A stretch of 64,000 nucleotides of DNA from an uncultured Pelagibacteraceae bacterium (GTDB taxonomy: Bacteria; Pseudomonadota; Alphaproteobacteria; Pelagibacterales; Pelagibacteraceae). The stretch is from the NCBI GenBank assembly GCA_902537055.1, contig CACAZW010000001.1, positions 62,001 through 126,000 of the forward strand, in the 5' to 3' direction. Made by a program: the position numbers and the translations under genes. Within the stretch, counting starts at the first letter, position 1; each line of letters starts with the position of its first letter. The notes beneath the pieces are model-generated. The model did not search any database. It saw only the letters and a list, made by a program, of their open reading frames with translations, and had not been told where the DNA came from. This document shows positions 50,098-59,796 of this stretch, in pieces.

Positions 50098-50702
50098 TAT
50101 GGTACCAACCAAGTATCTTTACTATTATCAATATCAAATCTAGCTCTTCGATGACCTTTTGCAGCTAAATATAACCATTCTATAGATTTAATTTTACACT
50201 GTATAACAGTAAAGTTTTTATATCCTTCTTCGCTTTGTTCTTTTGTATAATCAAAATTATCTAATTCAGGTTTTAAACCAGATGTTGGAATATCAGACTC
50301 TGTTCCTGGTCCATTATCTACCAAGTAACATTTACGACTTATATGTTGAGTTTTTTCCCAAGATTGTTTTGTTATATCGTTATTGTGATTAATAAGTGCT
50401 TCAACTTTTAATCTAACCTGAATTTTTTCATCTTTATCGTAAAATAACATTGAAGAATTAGGATTTTTTTCTAAGATTTTAATTTTATCAGATCTAATAT
50501 CACTATGGAATTGTACTAAATTATTTTGTTCATCTGATTTTCTAAGAACAACAATTCTACTTTCGATATCGCTCTCACTACCACATGAAAAAACAGGTAT
50601 TCTAAAAGGAGAAGATCTATTAGTAACTGCATCAGTTAGCATTAACCAAATTTTCTTTTTTATTTCGGAAAAATCCTCGTAGTAGGGAACGGTGGTATTC
50701 AC
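50097..50702 (-). CDS. Pyridoxamine 5'-phosphate oxidase-family (FMN-binding) protein
   Basis: SRIVVLRKSDEQNNLVQFHSDIRSDKIKILEKNPNSSMLFYD. Confidence 0.8.
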   Translation of the reverse strand: MNTTVPYYEDFSEIKKKIWLMLTDAVTNRSSPFRIPVFSCGSESDIESRIVVLRKSDEQNNLVQFHSDIRSDKIKILEKNPNSSMLFYDKDEKIQVRLKVEALINHNNDITKQSWEKTQHISRKCYLVDNGPGTESDIPTSGLKPELDNFDYTKEQSEEGYKNFTVIQCKIKSIEWLYLAAKGHRRARFDIDNSKDTWLVP

Positions 50703-50704
50703 AA

Positions 50705-51580
50705 TTACTTTTTCTTTTTTAGTCTAGCAATTAAACTTGAACTATCCCAACGGTTTCCACCCATTTTTTGAACTTCTGCATAATAACCATCAACAATTTC
50801 AGTTACTGGTACAGGTGAACCATTTCTTTTTGCTTCGTCAATACAAATTTTTAAATCTTTTCTCATCCAATCTACAGCAAATCCGTAATCAAATTTATCA
50901 GCTACCATAGTTTTATATCTATTTTCCATTTGCCAAGATTGAGCTGCACCTTTTGAAATAGTTTCCATAACTTTATCCATATCTAAACCTGCATTAATTC
51001 CAAAATTTACTGCTTCAGATAAACCTTGAACTAAACCACCAATACACATTTGATTAACCATCTTAGTTAATTGTCCACTACCTGATGGTCCGATTAAAGT
51101 TACTTTTTTACTATAACAATCAATTATTGGCTCTGCTTTTTTAAAATCATTGTCATCTCCACCAACCATAACAGTTAATATCCCACCTTCAGCACCTGAC
51201 TGTCCTCCCGATATAGGAGCATCTAAAAAACCAAATCCTTTATCTTTTGCAGCTTTATAAAGTTCTCTAGAAATTTCAGCAGACACTGTTGAATTATCTA
51301 TATATACGCATCCTTCTTTAGCATTATGAAATAAACCATGTTCTCCTAAAGAGACTTGTCTTAAATCATCGTCATTACCAACACACGTAAAAATAAAATC
51401 AGCATCTTTAGCAGCTTCAGATGGTGTATCAGCCATTTTACCTTTGTATTCACCAATCCACTTTTCTGCTTTTGATTTTGTTCTGTTAAAAACAGTTACA
51501 TTATGTCCTACTTTTGATATATATCCTGCCATTGGATAACCCATTACACCAAGACCTATGAAAGCAACTTTAGAAGCCAT
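50705..51580 (-). CDS. 3-hydroxyisobutyrate dehydrogenase / tartronate semialdehyde reductase family
   Basis: VAFIGLGVMGYPMAGYISK, FLDAPISGGQSGAEGGILTVMVGG, GSGQLTKMVNQ. Confidence 0.92.
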   Translation of the reverse strand: MASKVAFIGLGVMGYPMAGYISKVGHNVTVFNRTKSKAEKWIGEYKGKMADTPSEAAKDADFIFTCVGNDDDLRQVSLGEHGLFHNAKEGCVYIDNSTVSAEISRELYKAAKDKGFGFLDAPISGGQSGAEGGILTVMVGGDDNDFKKAEPIIDCYSKKVTLIGPSGSGQLTKMVNQMCIGGLVQGLSEAVNFGINAGLDMDKVMETISKGAAQSWQMENRYKTMVADKFDYGFAVDWMRKDLKICIDEAKRNGSPVPVTEIVDGYYAEVQKMGGNRWDSSSLIARLKKKK

Positions 51581-51588
51581 ATTTTTTT

Positions 51589-52797
51589 ATGTTTAAAAAT
51601 TTAAGTTTAAAAGTAATTGTATTTGGTTTTATATTTACATTTTTTTCAAGCTTTGGACAGAGTTTTTTTCTTGGAATATTCAATACAAGTATAAGAGAGA
51701 CACTCTCGATAACTCATGGACAATTTGGCTCAATATATGCATCAGCAACATTGTGCAGTAGTTTACTACTTATTTGGGTTGGAAAGAAAATTGATGATAT
51801 AAATATTTTCCGATTTGCAATCTATGTAACATTACTTTTATCATTTTCTTGTTTTTTCTTTTCAAAAATTTCATCAATCATTTTTTTATTCATTGCAATT
51901 TTTTTAATGAGATTTTCGGGTCAAGGAATGATGTCTCATACTGCAACAACAACAGTTTCAAGATATTTTACAAAATCTAGGGGTAGGGCATTAAGTATTT
52001 GCTGGTTTGGTTTATCAAGTGCTGAATTTATTTTACCTGTTTTAATGGTATTTTTGTTGTCATTAACAACTTGGCAAAATATTTGGACAGTAATTGCTTT
52101 ATTAATTTTAATATTTTTACCGATTGCATCATTCTTTTTAGTTCGAACTGTTAAACTTGATACGAGAGAAAGCACTGAAGGTGAAGAATTTAAAGAGGAA
52201 AATATTAAGCAATGGAAAAGAATTGAAGTAATAAAAGATTATAAATTTTATATAGTAAGTATGAATATGCTGGCCATGCCTTGGATTGCAACTGGTGTAT
52301 TTGTATACCAATCATTTATAACTGAATCAAAAAACTGGGGACCATTTGTAATTGCTCAGTCTTTTATGTCTTATTCCGTATTTTCAGTAATTACACTTTT
52401 AATATCTGGTTTTTTAATTGATAAATTTACAAGTCGAAAACTTTTAATATTTATGAATATTCCTTTATTTCTGTCGACTTTTGTAATTATTTATTTTGAT
52501 GCACAATTTACTGCATTTATATTTCTAGGTTTAATTGGAATATCAAATGGTTTAGCAAACGTTTTGGGATCTTCTACTTGGGCTGAGGTTTATGGTGTAA
52601 AGCATATTGGATCTATTAAAGCTTTGACCACTGCACTTATGGTTTTTTCTACAGCTTTCGGAACCGCTCTTTTTGGTATTTTAATTGATATTGGATTTTC
52701 AATTGAGAAAATTGCTATAATATCTGCACTTTATATACTTATTTCTTTTATTCTTCTTTTTTTAGTTAGAAAAAAATTAAATCCAATTTTAGTATAA
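51589..52797 (+). CDS. MFS transporter
   Basis: 12-TM-like 402 aa; RYFTKSRGRALSICWFGLSSAEF. Confidence 0.85.
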   Translation: MFKNLSLKVIVFGFIFTFFSSFGQSFFLGIFNTSIRETLSITHGQFGSIYASATLCSSLLLIWVGKKIDDINIFRFAIYVTLLLSFSCFFFSKISSIIFLFIAIFLMRFSGQGMMSHTATTTVSRYFTKSRGRALSICWFGLSSAEFILPVLMVFLLSLTTWQNIWTVIALLILIFLPIASFFLVRTVKLDTRESTEGEEFKEENIKQWKRIEVIKDYKFYIVSMNMLAMPWIATGVFVYQSFITESKNWGPFVIAQSFMSYSVFSVITLLISGFLIDKFTSRKLLIFMNIPLFLSTFVIIYFDAQFTAFIFLGLIGISNGLANVLGSSTWAEVYGVKHIGSIKALTTALMVFSTAFGTALFGILIDIGFSIEKIAIISALYILISFILLFLVRKKLNPILV

Positions 52798-52839
52798 AAA
52801 TACTTGATTTTGTTGATCTTGGAGTATATTTAATCGCCC

Positions 52840-53367
52840 ATGGCAAGAGTTACCGTTGAAGACTGCATAGATAAAGTAGATAGCCCTTATGAATTAGTTT
52901 TGGTTGCTAAAGAAAGAGCTACTCAACTTAATTCAGGAATTGAACCTACATTAGATAGAGATAACGACAAGCATACAGTTATTGCTTTAAGAGAAATAGC
53001 TGAAGAAACAATTAAAGTTCCAGATCTAACCGAGGCTGCAGTTTACAAACTAAGAAAACATGTGGAACAAATAGATGATACTACTGAAGAAGATGAAGAT
53101 ATTGGAGATGATTTTGAGAATTTGTACAAAGGTGAAATTTCTAAAAGTGGTGTACCAATTCTTCCTTCTAAAAGAGCTAGAAAAATACCTGAAAAAATTC
53201 AAGTTTCAAAAGAAGATCTTGCAGAATTATCACCATCAGCTCAAACTGATGTTAATGTAGAAGCTCCAAGTGAAGCTGATGAAAATGATGACGTTTCACT
53301 AGATCAAGTTTCAGAAGCAGAAGAACAAGTATCAGATAACGTAAGTGACGAAGAAAATAATTCTTAA
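52840..53367 (+). CDS. rpoZ: RNA polymerase omega subunit with long acidic C-terminal extension
   Basis: [58 protein letters not shown]; 175 aa. Confidence 0.92.
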   Translation: MARVTVEDCIDKVDSPYELVLVAKERATQLNSGIEPTLDRDNDKHTVIALREIAEETIKVPDLTEAAVYKLRKHVEQIDDTTEEDEDIGDDFENLYKGEISKSGVPILPSKRARKIPEKIQVSKEDLAELSPSAQTDVNVEAPSEADENDDVSLDQVSEAEEQVSDNVSDEENNS

Positions 53368-54510
53368 TTAAGAAAACTCTTTTAATATCTGTTCCCTGTG
53401 TTCATCAAGATCAGGAATGTCTCCTCTAGTACTTTTATCTTCGTATGAAGACATTTTTATAGGATTGCCTGCTAATCTAAAATCACCAACTACTTTATGA
53501 TAAGCTTTAACAATCATGTTTCTTGCTTCGACTTGAGGATTTTCTACCGCTTCTTTAATATTAAATATCGGTCCACAAGGTATCTTTAACTTTTCCATTT
53601 CATTTACCCATTCAGAAGTATTTTTTAAAGAAAGTTTATCTTCAAAAATTGATTTTAGTTCATTCATATTTTCACATCTGAGTGAATTGGTATTAAACCT
53701 TTTATCACTGACCATTTCAGTTATTCCTAATACTTCACAAAGTTTTTCATATAATTTATCGTTACCTGCAGCAATAATTATATAACTATCTTTTGTTTTA
53801 AATGCCTCAAACGGAGCGATTGAAGGATGCCTAGATCCCATAGGTTTAGGAATTTCATTTTTAGACAAATATCTTGCAATTGCATTTTCTAAAATTGCAA
53901 TTTGGCAGTCTAACATAGAAACATCTATAAACATTCCTTTACCTGTTTTTTGTCTATCATACAAAGCTGCGTTAATTCCGATTGCAGTAAAAAGTCCTGC
54001 TGTAATGTCACCAATAGATGTTCCAACTCTTGTTGGTTCACTATTTGGATGACCTGTAACACTCATCAGTCCACCCATTCCTTGAACTACCATGTCATAA
54101 GCCGGCAATTCTTTTAAAGGGCCAGTTTGACCGAAACCAGATGCAGATGCATATATTAACTTTGGATATTTTTTACTTACATCTTTCCAACCATATCCCC
54201 ATTTTTCCAAAGTGCCTGGTTTAAAATTTTCTACTAAAATATCTGCCTTTGCTAAAATTTTATCAAAGATTTTTTTATCATCTTCATTTTTTAGATTAAG
54301 AGCAATACTTTCTTTTCCTCTATTCAGTGACATAAAATATGCTGAATAGTCTTTTACAAAAGGTCCAAACTTTCTTGAATCGTCACCAATTTCTGGTGCT
54401 TCTACTTTAATTACACGTGCACCGAGATCAGATAAAATCATTGTACAATATGGACCTACTAAAACCCTAGTAAGATCAACAATTAATAAATTTTTTAAAG
54501 GACCATCCAT
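53368..54510 (-). CDS. CaiB/BaiF-family CoA transferase (class III)
   Basis: DLTRVLVGPYCTMILSDLGARVIKVEAPEIGDDSRKFGPF, DMVVQGMGGLMSVTG. Confidence 0.94.
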   Translation of the reverse strand: MDGPLKNLLIVDLTRVLVGPYCTMILSDLGARVIKVEAPEIGDDSRKFGPFVKDYSAYFMSLNRGKESIALNLKNEDDKKIFDKILAKADILVENFKPGTLEKWGYGWKDVSKKYPKLIYASASGFGQTGPLKELPAYDMVVQGMGGLMSVTGHPNSEPTRVGTSIGDITAGLFTAIGINAALYDRQKTGKGMFIDVSMLDCQIAILENAIARYLSKNEIPKPMGSRHPSIAPFEAFKTKDSYIIIAAGNDKLYEKLCEVLGITEMVSDKRFNTNSLRCENMNELKSIFEDKLSLKNTSEWVNEMEKLKIPCGPIFNIKEAVENPQVEARNMIVKAYHKVVGDFRLAGNPIKMSSYEDKSTRGDIPDLDEHREQILKEFS

Positions 54511-54592
54511 AATAAGTACGTCATTTCCTTATATTGACTCTTCTGCTCAAGTTCAATTTAATATCATCATTATAAATAAAAAGGGGAAAACT

Positions 54593-55603
54593 ATGTTAAG
54601 AAAAATAACATTATATTTGTCTTCAATAATTATAGCTTTTTCAATAGTAGGGTCTGCATATGCAGTTACATTAAAAGCAAGTCACCAATGGCCAGGTACA
54701 CCAAGAGCTGATGGCTCTTTTGACCCACGTCATGAAATGGTACAAATTATTGCTGACGAAGTAAAAAAAGCAAACGTTGATTTAGAAATCAGAATTTATC
54801 CAGCTAAATCACTTTATAAGCCAAAAGAACAGTGGAAACCTATGACTACAGGTCAATTAGATATTTCTGCTTTCCCATTAGCTTATGCATCAAAATTCCA
54901 TCCAGAGTTTGATGCTACATTAATGCCAGGAACTGTAAAAAATCACGAACATGCATTGAGATTTAATAAAGGTCCAATGATGACTGAGATAAAAAAAATA
55001 ATCAGTGATGCTGGTGTTGTAGTACTATCTGATGCATGGTTAGGTGGTGGTTTCGCATCAAAAACTAAATGTATCAAGAATCCAAGTGATGCTAAAGGAC
55101 AAGTGATGAGAGCTGCAGGAAAAGCTTTCAACCAAATGTTAGAGGCTGCTGGTGCAGGTATTCAAAGTATGCCATCATCTGAAATTTATACTGGATTACA
55201 AACTGGTGTATTAACAGGTGCAAATACTAGTTCAGGAAGTTTTGTAAGTTACAAAATTTACGAACAAGTAAAATGTGCAACTCCTCCAGGGAAATTTGGT
55301 TTATGGTTTATGTATGAGCCAATTTTAATGTCTAAGAAAAGCTACAATGCTTTAAATTCTAGCCAACAAGTGGCTTTGATGAAAGCAGGAAAAGTTGCTG
55401 AAAAATATATGACAGCACAAGTAGAAAACTTAGATAAAAAGTTTGAGGAAGCATACAAAGCTGCAGGTGTTAAATTAGTGTATATGGATGCTGATGATCA
55501 TGCTGCATGGGTTGATATTGCAATAAAATCATCTCACAAAGCTTTTGCTGAAAAAGTTCCAGGTGGAGATAAGCTAATGGAAATGGCTTTAGCAGTTAAA
55601 TAA
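54593..55603 (+). CDS. dctP: TRAP transporter solute-binding subunit
   Basis: DctP-like; KPKEQWKPMTTGQLDISAFPLAY; precedes DctQ/DctM. Confidence 0.93.
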   Translation: MLRKITLYLSSIIIAFSIVGSAYAVTLKASHQWPGTPRADGSFDPRHEMVQIIADEVKKANVDLEIRIYPAKSLYKPKEQWKPMTTGQLDISAFPLAYASKFHPEFDATLMPGTVKNHEHALRFNKGPMMTEIKKIISDAGVVVLSDAWLGGGFASKTKCIKNPSDAKGQVMRAAGKAFNQMLEAAGAGIQSMPSSEIYTGLQTGVLTGANTSSGSFVSYKIYEQVKCATPPGKFGLWFMYEPILMSKKSYNALNSSQQVALMKAGKVAEKYMTAQVENLDKKFEEAYKAAGVKLVYMDADDHAAWVDIAIKSSHKAFAEKVPGGDKLMEMALAVK

Positions 55604-55617
55604 AATAATATATAAAG

Positions 55618-55653
55618 AACCCCTATTTATTCTCTATAAGTAGGGGTTTTTTT
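55618..55653 (+). terminator. Terminator-like hairpin sequestering the dctQ Shine-Dalgarno
   Basis: AACCCCTATTTAT-TCTCT-ATAAGTAGGGGTT (one wobble) then T tract; ATG of dctQ at 55654. Confidence 0.8.
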
Positions 55654-56148
55654 ATGAAAGAAAAATACTTAAAATTCTGTGATTATGTTGCCAGAGCTTG
55701 TGGAGCTTTTGCTGTTTTAGCTTTACTCTTATCAATTCTTGTTATTGTTGAATTAGTTTTTGAAAGATACTTTTTTCAAAGAGCAATAACTTGGCAAACA
55801 GAGCTAGTTACAATGCTACTAGTTGCTTCAACATTTATAGGAAGTGCATATGTTTTAAGTGAAAAAGCTCATGTAAGCATGGAGTGGATTTACGATTTTT
55901 TATCAAAGAAAAATATTTTAAGACTTAAAATATTTACCTCATTAGTCAGTTTATTATTCTTCTTAATTTTATTCTACTTTGGTTTTCTAATGGTTGAGGA
56001 AGCGTTTACTAAAAATTATTCAACAGGAACAGTTTGGGACCCTCCATTGTGGGTACCATATTCTTCTATGATGATAGGTGCTGCGTTAATGATTTTACAA
56101 TATATAGCAGAGATTATTAAGCTTACAGACGAAAAGGATACTAACTAA
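55654..56148 (+). CDS. dctQ: TRAP transporter small permease
   Basis: ITWQTELVTMLLVASTFIGSAYVLSEKAHVSMEWI. Confidence 0.93.
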   Translation: MKEKYLKFCDYVARACGAFAVLALLLSILVIVELVFERYFFQRAITWQTELVTMLLVASTFIGSAYVLSEKAHVSMEWIYDFLSKKNILRLKIFTSLVSLLFFLILFYFGFLMVEEAFTKNYSTGTVWDPPLWVPYSSMMIGAALMILQYIAEIIKLTDEKDTN

Positions 56149-57479
56149 TGGATCCATTAATAATTGCAATAATCGTTGCTGTTTTTACTTTGATAGTTTT
56201 ATTTTCCGGAATACCAATTGCTTTTGGTTTAAGCTTTGTATCAATAGCTCTTTTAGTTGCTTTCGAAGGTTTCCAAATGTTAGATGTCTTTGCTGAAACT
56301 TTTTATGCAGGATTGAATTCGTTTGTTCTTCTTTCAATACCAATGTTTATTTTAATGGGAATGGCAGTTGCTAATTCTCCAGCAGGAAAAGATTTATATA
56401 CAGGATTAGACAGATGGTTATGGAGAGTACCTGGAGGACTAGTTATCTCTAATATAGGAGCTTGTTCAATTTTTGCTGCACTTAGTGGATCAAGTCCTGC
56501 AACCTGTGCTGCAATTGGTACCATGGGAATTCCTGAAATGAGAAAAAGAGGATACTCAGACCAAATTGCAACAGGCACTATAGCAGCGGGCGGAACATTA
56601 GGAGTTTTAATACCTCCAAGCATTGTGTTAATTGTTTATGGTATTGCTACCGGAACATCGATTGGAAGATTATTTTTAAGCGGATTGATACCAGGATTTA
56701 TGCTTGCAGGTATGTTTGCTATCTGGGCACTGATACACAGTTACTTTATAGATAAAGATTCAGCTAAAGCTTTAAAAAATAGAACACCTCCAACTTTCAA
56801 AGAAAAAATTGAAGTGTTACCAAGGATACTTCCTTTCTTGGCAATCATTGCTGGTGTTTTATATGTTTTATATGGTGGTGTTGCTACTCCATCAGAGGCT
56901 TCAGGGGTTGGAGCCTTTTTAGTTTTTGTTTTGATTGCAGTTGTCTACAAAATTTACCAACCAAAAAAAATATGGAATATTGTAAAAGTTTCCATGAAAG
57001 AAAGTGTGATGATAATGTTTATCATCGCAGCTTCTTATCTTTTTGCATTTACATTATCACAACTTTACGTAACTCAATCATTAGCTCAAAGTATGGTAGA
57101 GATGAGCTCTAATAAATGGGTAGTATTTATTTTAATAAATATATTTCTTTTGATTGCAGGTTTCTTTTTACCCCCTGTTGCCGTAATTGTTATGACTTCA
57201 GCAATATTATTGCCAGTTATAACTCAACTGGGATTTGATCCGTACTGGTTTGCAATTGTATTTACAATTAATATGGAAATTGGTCTTATTACTCCACCTG
57301 TTGGATTAAACCTTTATATAATAAAGGGTATAACACCTGATGTTAGTTTGTCAGAAATTTTAAAGGGATCTATACCATTTATGATAATTATGGCTTTAGC
57401 TATACTTATTTTGTGTATTTTTCCTGAGATTGTGACCTGGTTACCTGACAAAATAATGGGTAAAAGTTTAGGTTTTTAA
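56148..57479 (+). CDS. dctM: TRAP transporter large permease
   Basis: LLSIPMFILMGMAVANSPAGKDLY, FAALSGSSPATCAAIGTMGIPEM, GTLGVLIPPSIVLIVYG. Confidence 0.96.
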   Translation: MDPLIIAIIVAVFTLIVLFSGIPIAFGLSFVSIALLVAFEGFQMLDVFAETFYAGLNSFVLLSIPMFILMGMAVANSPAGKDLYTGLDRWLWRVPGGLVISNIGACSIFAALSGSSPATCAAIGTMGIPEMRKRGYSDQIATGTIAAGGTLGVLIPPSIVLIVYGIATGTSIGRLFLSGLIPGFMLAGMFAIWALIHSYFIDKDSAKALKNRTPPTFKEKIEVLPRILPFLAIIAGVLYVLYGGVATPSEASGVGAFLVFVLIAVVYKIYQPKKIWNIVKVSMKESVMIMFIIAASYLFAFTLSQLYVTQSLAQSMVEMSSNKWVVFILINIFLLIAGFFLPPVAVIVMTSAILLPVITQLGFDPYWFAIVFTINMEIGLITPPVGLNLYIIKGITPDVSLSEILKGSIPFMIIMALAILILCIFPEIVTWLPDKIMGKSLGF

Positions 57480-57494
57480 TATATAAAAAACACA

Positions 57495-58802
57495 ATGCTA
57501 AATATAAAAAGAATATTCGAGACAATTGCTGATGCTGGTCAAAAAATTTTAGAGAAAAAATCATTAAAAAAATTCTCTAAAAAAAGAGATTTGATTGAGC
57601 TATGTGATGACCTGTTATCATCAAAAGGAGCAGCTTTTGGAATTACATTAGCAAGAGATGTCTTGTTTAGGTATCATAACTTGTCTTACGATGAAAAATT
57701 AAAATTCTTATTACAAGTTAATGAAAAATATAAACCAAATTCAGATAGCATAGATGAGGCAATAAAAGATTATAGTCAAAACAAAAATAGTAGGTCAATT
57801 TTAAATTTATCAAGAATATCATCAGGTAAACGAAAAGAATTATTTAAAAGATTAAATATGGCACCAAATGGTACACCAGAAATAGTTTCTTTAAGAGAGG
57901 ATTTACAAACTTTTCTAATTAAAAATCCAGAATTAAAAGATTTAGACTATGATCTCATAGATATCTTTAAAAATTGGTTTAATCCTGGATTTTTAAAATT
58001 AAGAAAAATTACATGGGATACTAAAGCAGCAATATTAGAAAAATTACTAAAATATGAGAAAGTTCATTCAATGAAAGATATGAATGAATTAAAAATTAGA
58101 CTTGGAGAAAATAGAAGATTTTTTGCTTATTTTCACCCTGCTTTAGATGAAGAACCAATTATTTTTGTTGAGATTGCATTAACCAAAGGTTTGGCTAAGT
58201 CCATTCAAGAGTTGACACGACCTAATAATGAGAAAAAAGAAAATTATGACACCGCAACATTTTATTCAATTAGCAACTGTCAAGAGGGACTATCTAGGGT
58301 TACTTTAGGAAATTTTTTAATCAAAAGAGTAGTCTATGAGTTGCAAGAAGAATTAACTGATGTAAAGAATTTTGGAACACTCTCTCCAATGATAGGTTTT
58401 GCCGATTGGGTTAAGTCTTTAGATAATGAAAAATTAGGAGAAATAGTTAAAAAAGAAAACTTTCCTAAAGTTGAATTTCTAAAATCATTAGGATTAAAAA
58501 TTGGAGATAGAAAATTTATAGACAATAAAGATTTACTTACAAAACTTGCTTTAAATTACCTAGCTGTTCAAAAAAATGATCTAGGTTTTCCAATTAATGA
58601 TGTTTGTAGATTTCATCTAAACAACGGTGCAGAAATTGACGATATTGTAATAAATGCAAATGTGTCCGATGTAGGTTTTAAAAGATCATTTGGAATCATG
58701 GTTAATTACAAATATGAACTTGGAAAAATTGAGCAAAATCATCAAGAGTATGTAAACGAAAAGAAAATTAATTTATCAAGCAAACTCAAAAAATATGTCT
58801 AG
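57495..58802 (+). CDS. Malonyl-CoA decarboxylase
   Basis: RRFFAYFHPALDEEPIIFVEIALTKGLAKSIQEL ... TATFYSISNCQEGLSRVTLGNFLIKRVVYEL. Confidence 0.93.
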   Translation: MLNIKRIFETIADAGQKILEKKSLKKFSKKRDLIELCDDLLSSKGAAFGITLARDVLFRYHNLSYDEKLKFLLQVNEKYKPNSDSIDEAIKDYSQNKNSRSILNLSRISSGKRKELFKRLNMAPNGTPEIVSLREDLQTFLIKNPELKDLDYDLIDIFKNWFNPGFLKLRKITWDTKAAILEKLLKYEKVHSMKDMNELKIRLGENRRFFAYFHPALDEEPIIFVEIALTKGLAKSIQELTRPNNEKKENYDTATFYSISNCQEGLSRVTLGNFLIKRVVYELQEELTDVKNFGTLSPMIGFADWVKSLDNEKLGEIVKKENFPKVEFLKSLGLKIGDRKFIDNKDLLTKLALNYLAVQKNDLGFPINDVCRFHLNNGAEIDDIVINANVSDVGFKRSFGIMVNYKYELGKIEQNHQEYVNEKKINLSSKLKKYV

Positions 58803-59796
58803 ATTAAATAGAACAGTTTCTGTTGCTCCAATGATGGACTGCACAGACAAACATGAAAGATTTTTCTTAAGACTGATTAGTAAAAATGTTCTTCTTTATA
58901 CTGAAATGATTGTTTCAGAAGCTATTGATAGAGGAGATAAAAACAAACTATTAGAATTTGATATGAGGGAAAAACCTGTTGCTCTGCAGTTAGGAGGGTC
59001 TTCTCCAAAATTATTAGGAAATGCCGCATATTTAGGTGAAGAATTTGGCTACGATGAAATAAATTTAAATTTAGGTTGTCCAAGTAAAAAAGTTCAGAAA
59101 AATAGATTTGGGGCTTGTTTAATTCAAGAACCTAATCTTGTTGCTGATTGTCTAAGTGAAATGATTTCAAAAACATCACTTCCTGTAACAGTTAAAACTA
59201 GAATCGGATATGACAATGTTGATCAATACGAAAATTTATATAATTTTGTGAATATTTTAAAAGAAACAGGTGTTAAAACTTTTATAATTCATGCCAGAAA
59301 AGCAATGCTAGGAAAATTTACTCCTAAACAAAATTTAAATATTCCACCTTTGAAATATGAATATGTTAATAGATTAAAGAAAGATTTTAAAGATTTAGAA
59401 ATAATAATAAATGGTGGCATAACTTCAACTGATCAAATTAAAGAACATTTAGATAATGTAGATGGTGTTATGATTGGAAGGTCAATTTATCATTCTCCTT
59501 ACATGTTAGCAGATATTGAGAACCAAATTTTTAATAATAGTAAAGTTTTGACAAGACAAGAAGTTGTTGAGAAACTAATTGAGTATGTTAAGGAAGAAAT
59601 TAAAAAAGGTACAAGATTAAATCAAATCATGAGACATACTCTTGGTTTATTTCATGGACAAACAGGTTCTAGTTTTTGGAAAAGATATTTAAGTGAAAAT
59701 ATGTGTGTAAGAGATGCCGATGTTAAGAAAATAGATCACATAATGGATAAAGTAAAATTTAATCCACAAAGTATTTCGGCAGGTCAAATTGAATAA
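58795..59796 (+). CDS. dusA: tRNA-dihydrouridine(20/20a) synthase
   Basis: VAPMMDCTDKHERFFLRLIS, ALQLGGSSP, INLNLGCPSKKVQKNRFGACLI, VTVKTRIGYD. Confidence 0.94.
   Translation: MSRLNRTVSVAPMMDCTDKHERFFLRLISKNVLLYTEMIVSEAIDRGDKNKLLEFDMREKPVALQLGGSSPKLLGNAAYLGEEFGYDEINLNLGCPSKKVQKNRFGACLIQEPNLVADCLSEMISKTSLPVTVKTRIGYDNVDQYENLYNFVNILKETGVKTFIIHARKAMLGKFTPKQNLNIPPLKYEYVNRLKKDFKDLEIIINGGITSTDQIKEHLDNVDGVMIGRSIYHSPYMLADIENQIFNNSKVLTRQEVVEKLIEYVKEEIKKGTRLNQIMRHTLGLFHGQTGSSFWKRYLSENMCVRDADVKKIDHIMDKVKFNPQSISAGQIE

Noticed and set aside
52800-52839. Promoter call upstream of rpoZ (TTGATT...TATATT)
   Set aside because: Spacing about 15 nt is short and AT-rich background makes such matches common; not listed as a feature.
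56303-56623. 106-aa minus-strand ORF
   Set aside because: Antisense to dctM in a conserved region.
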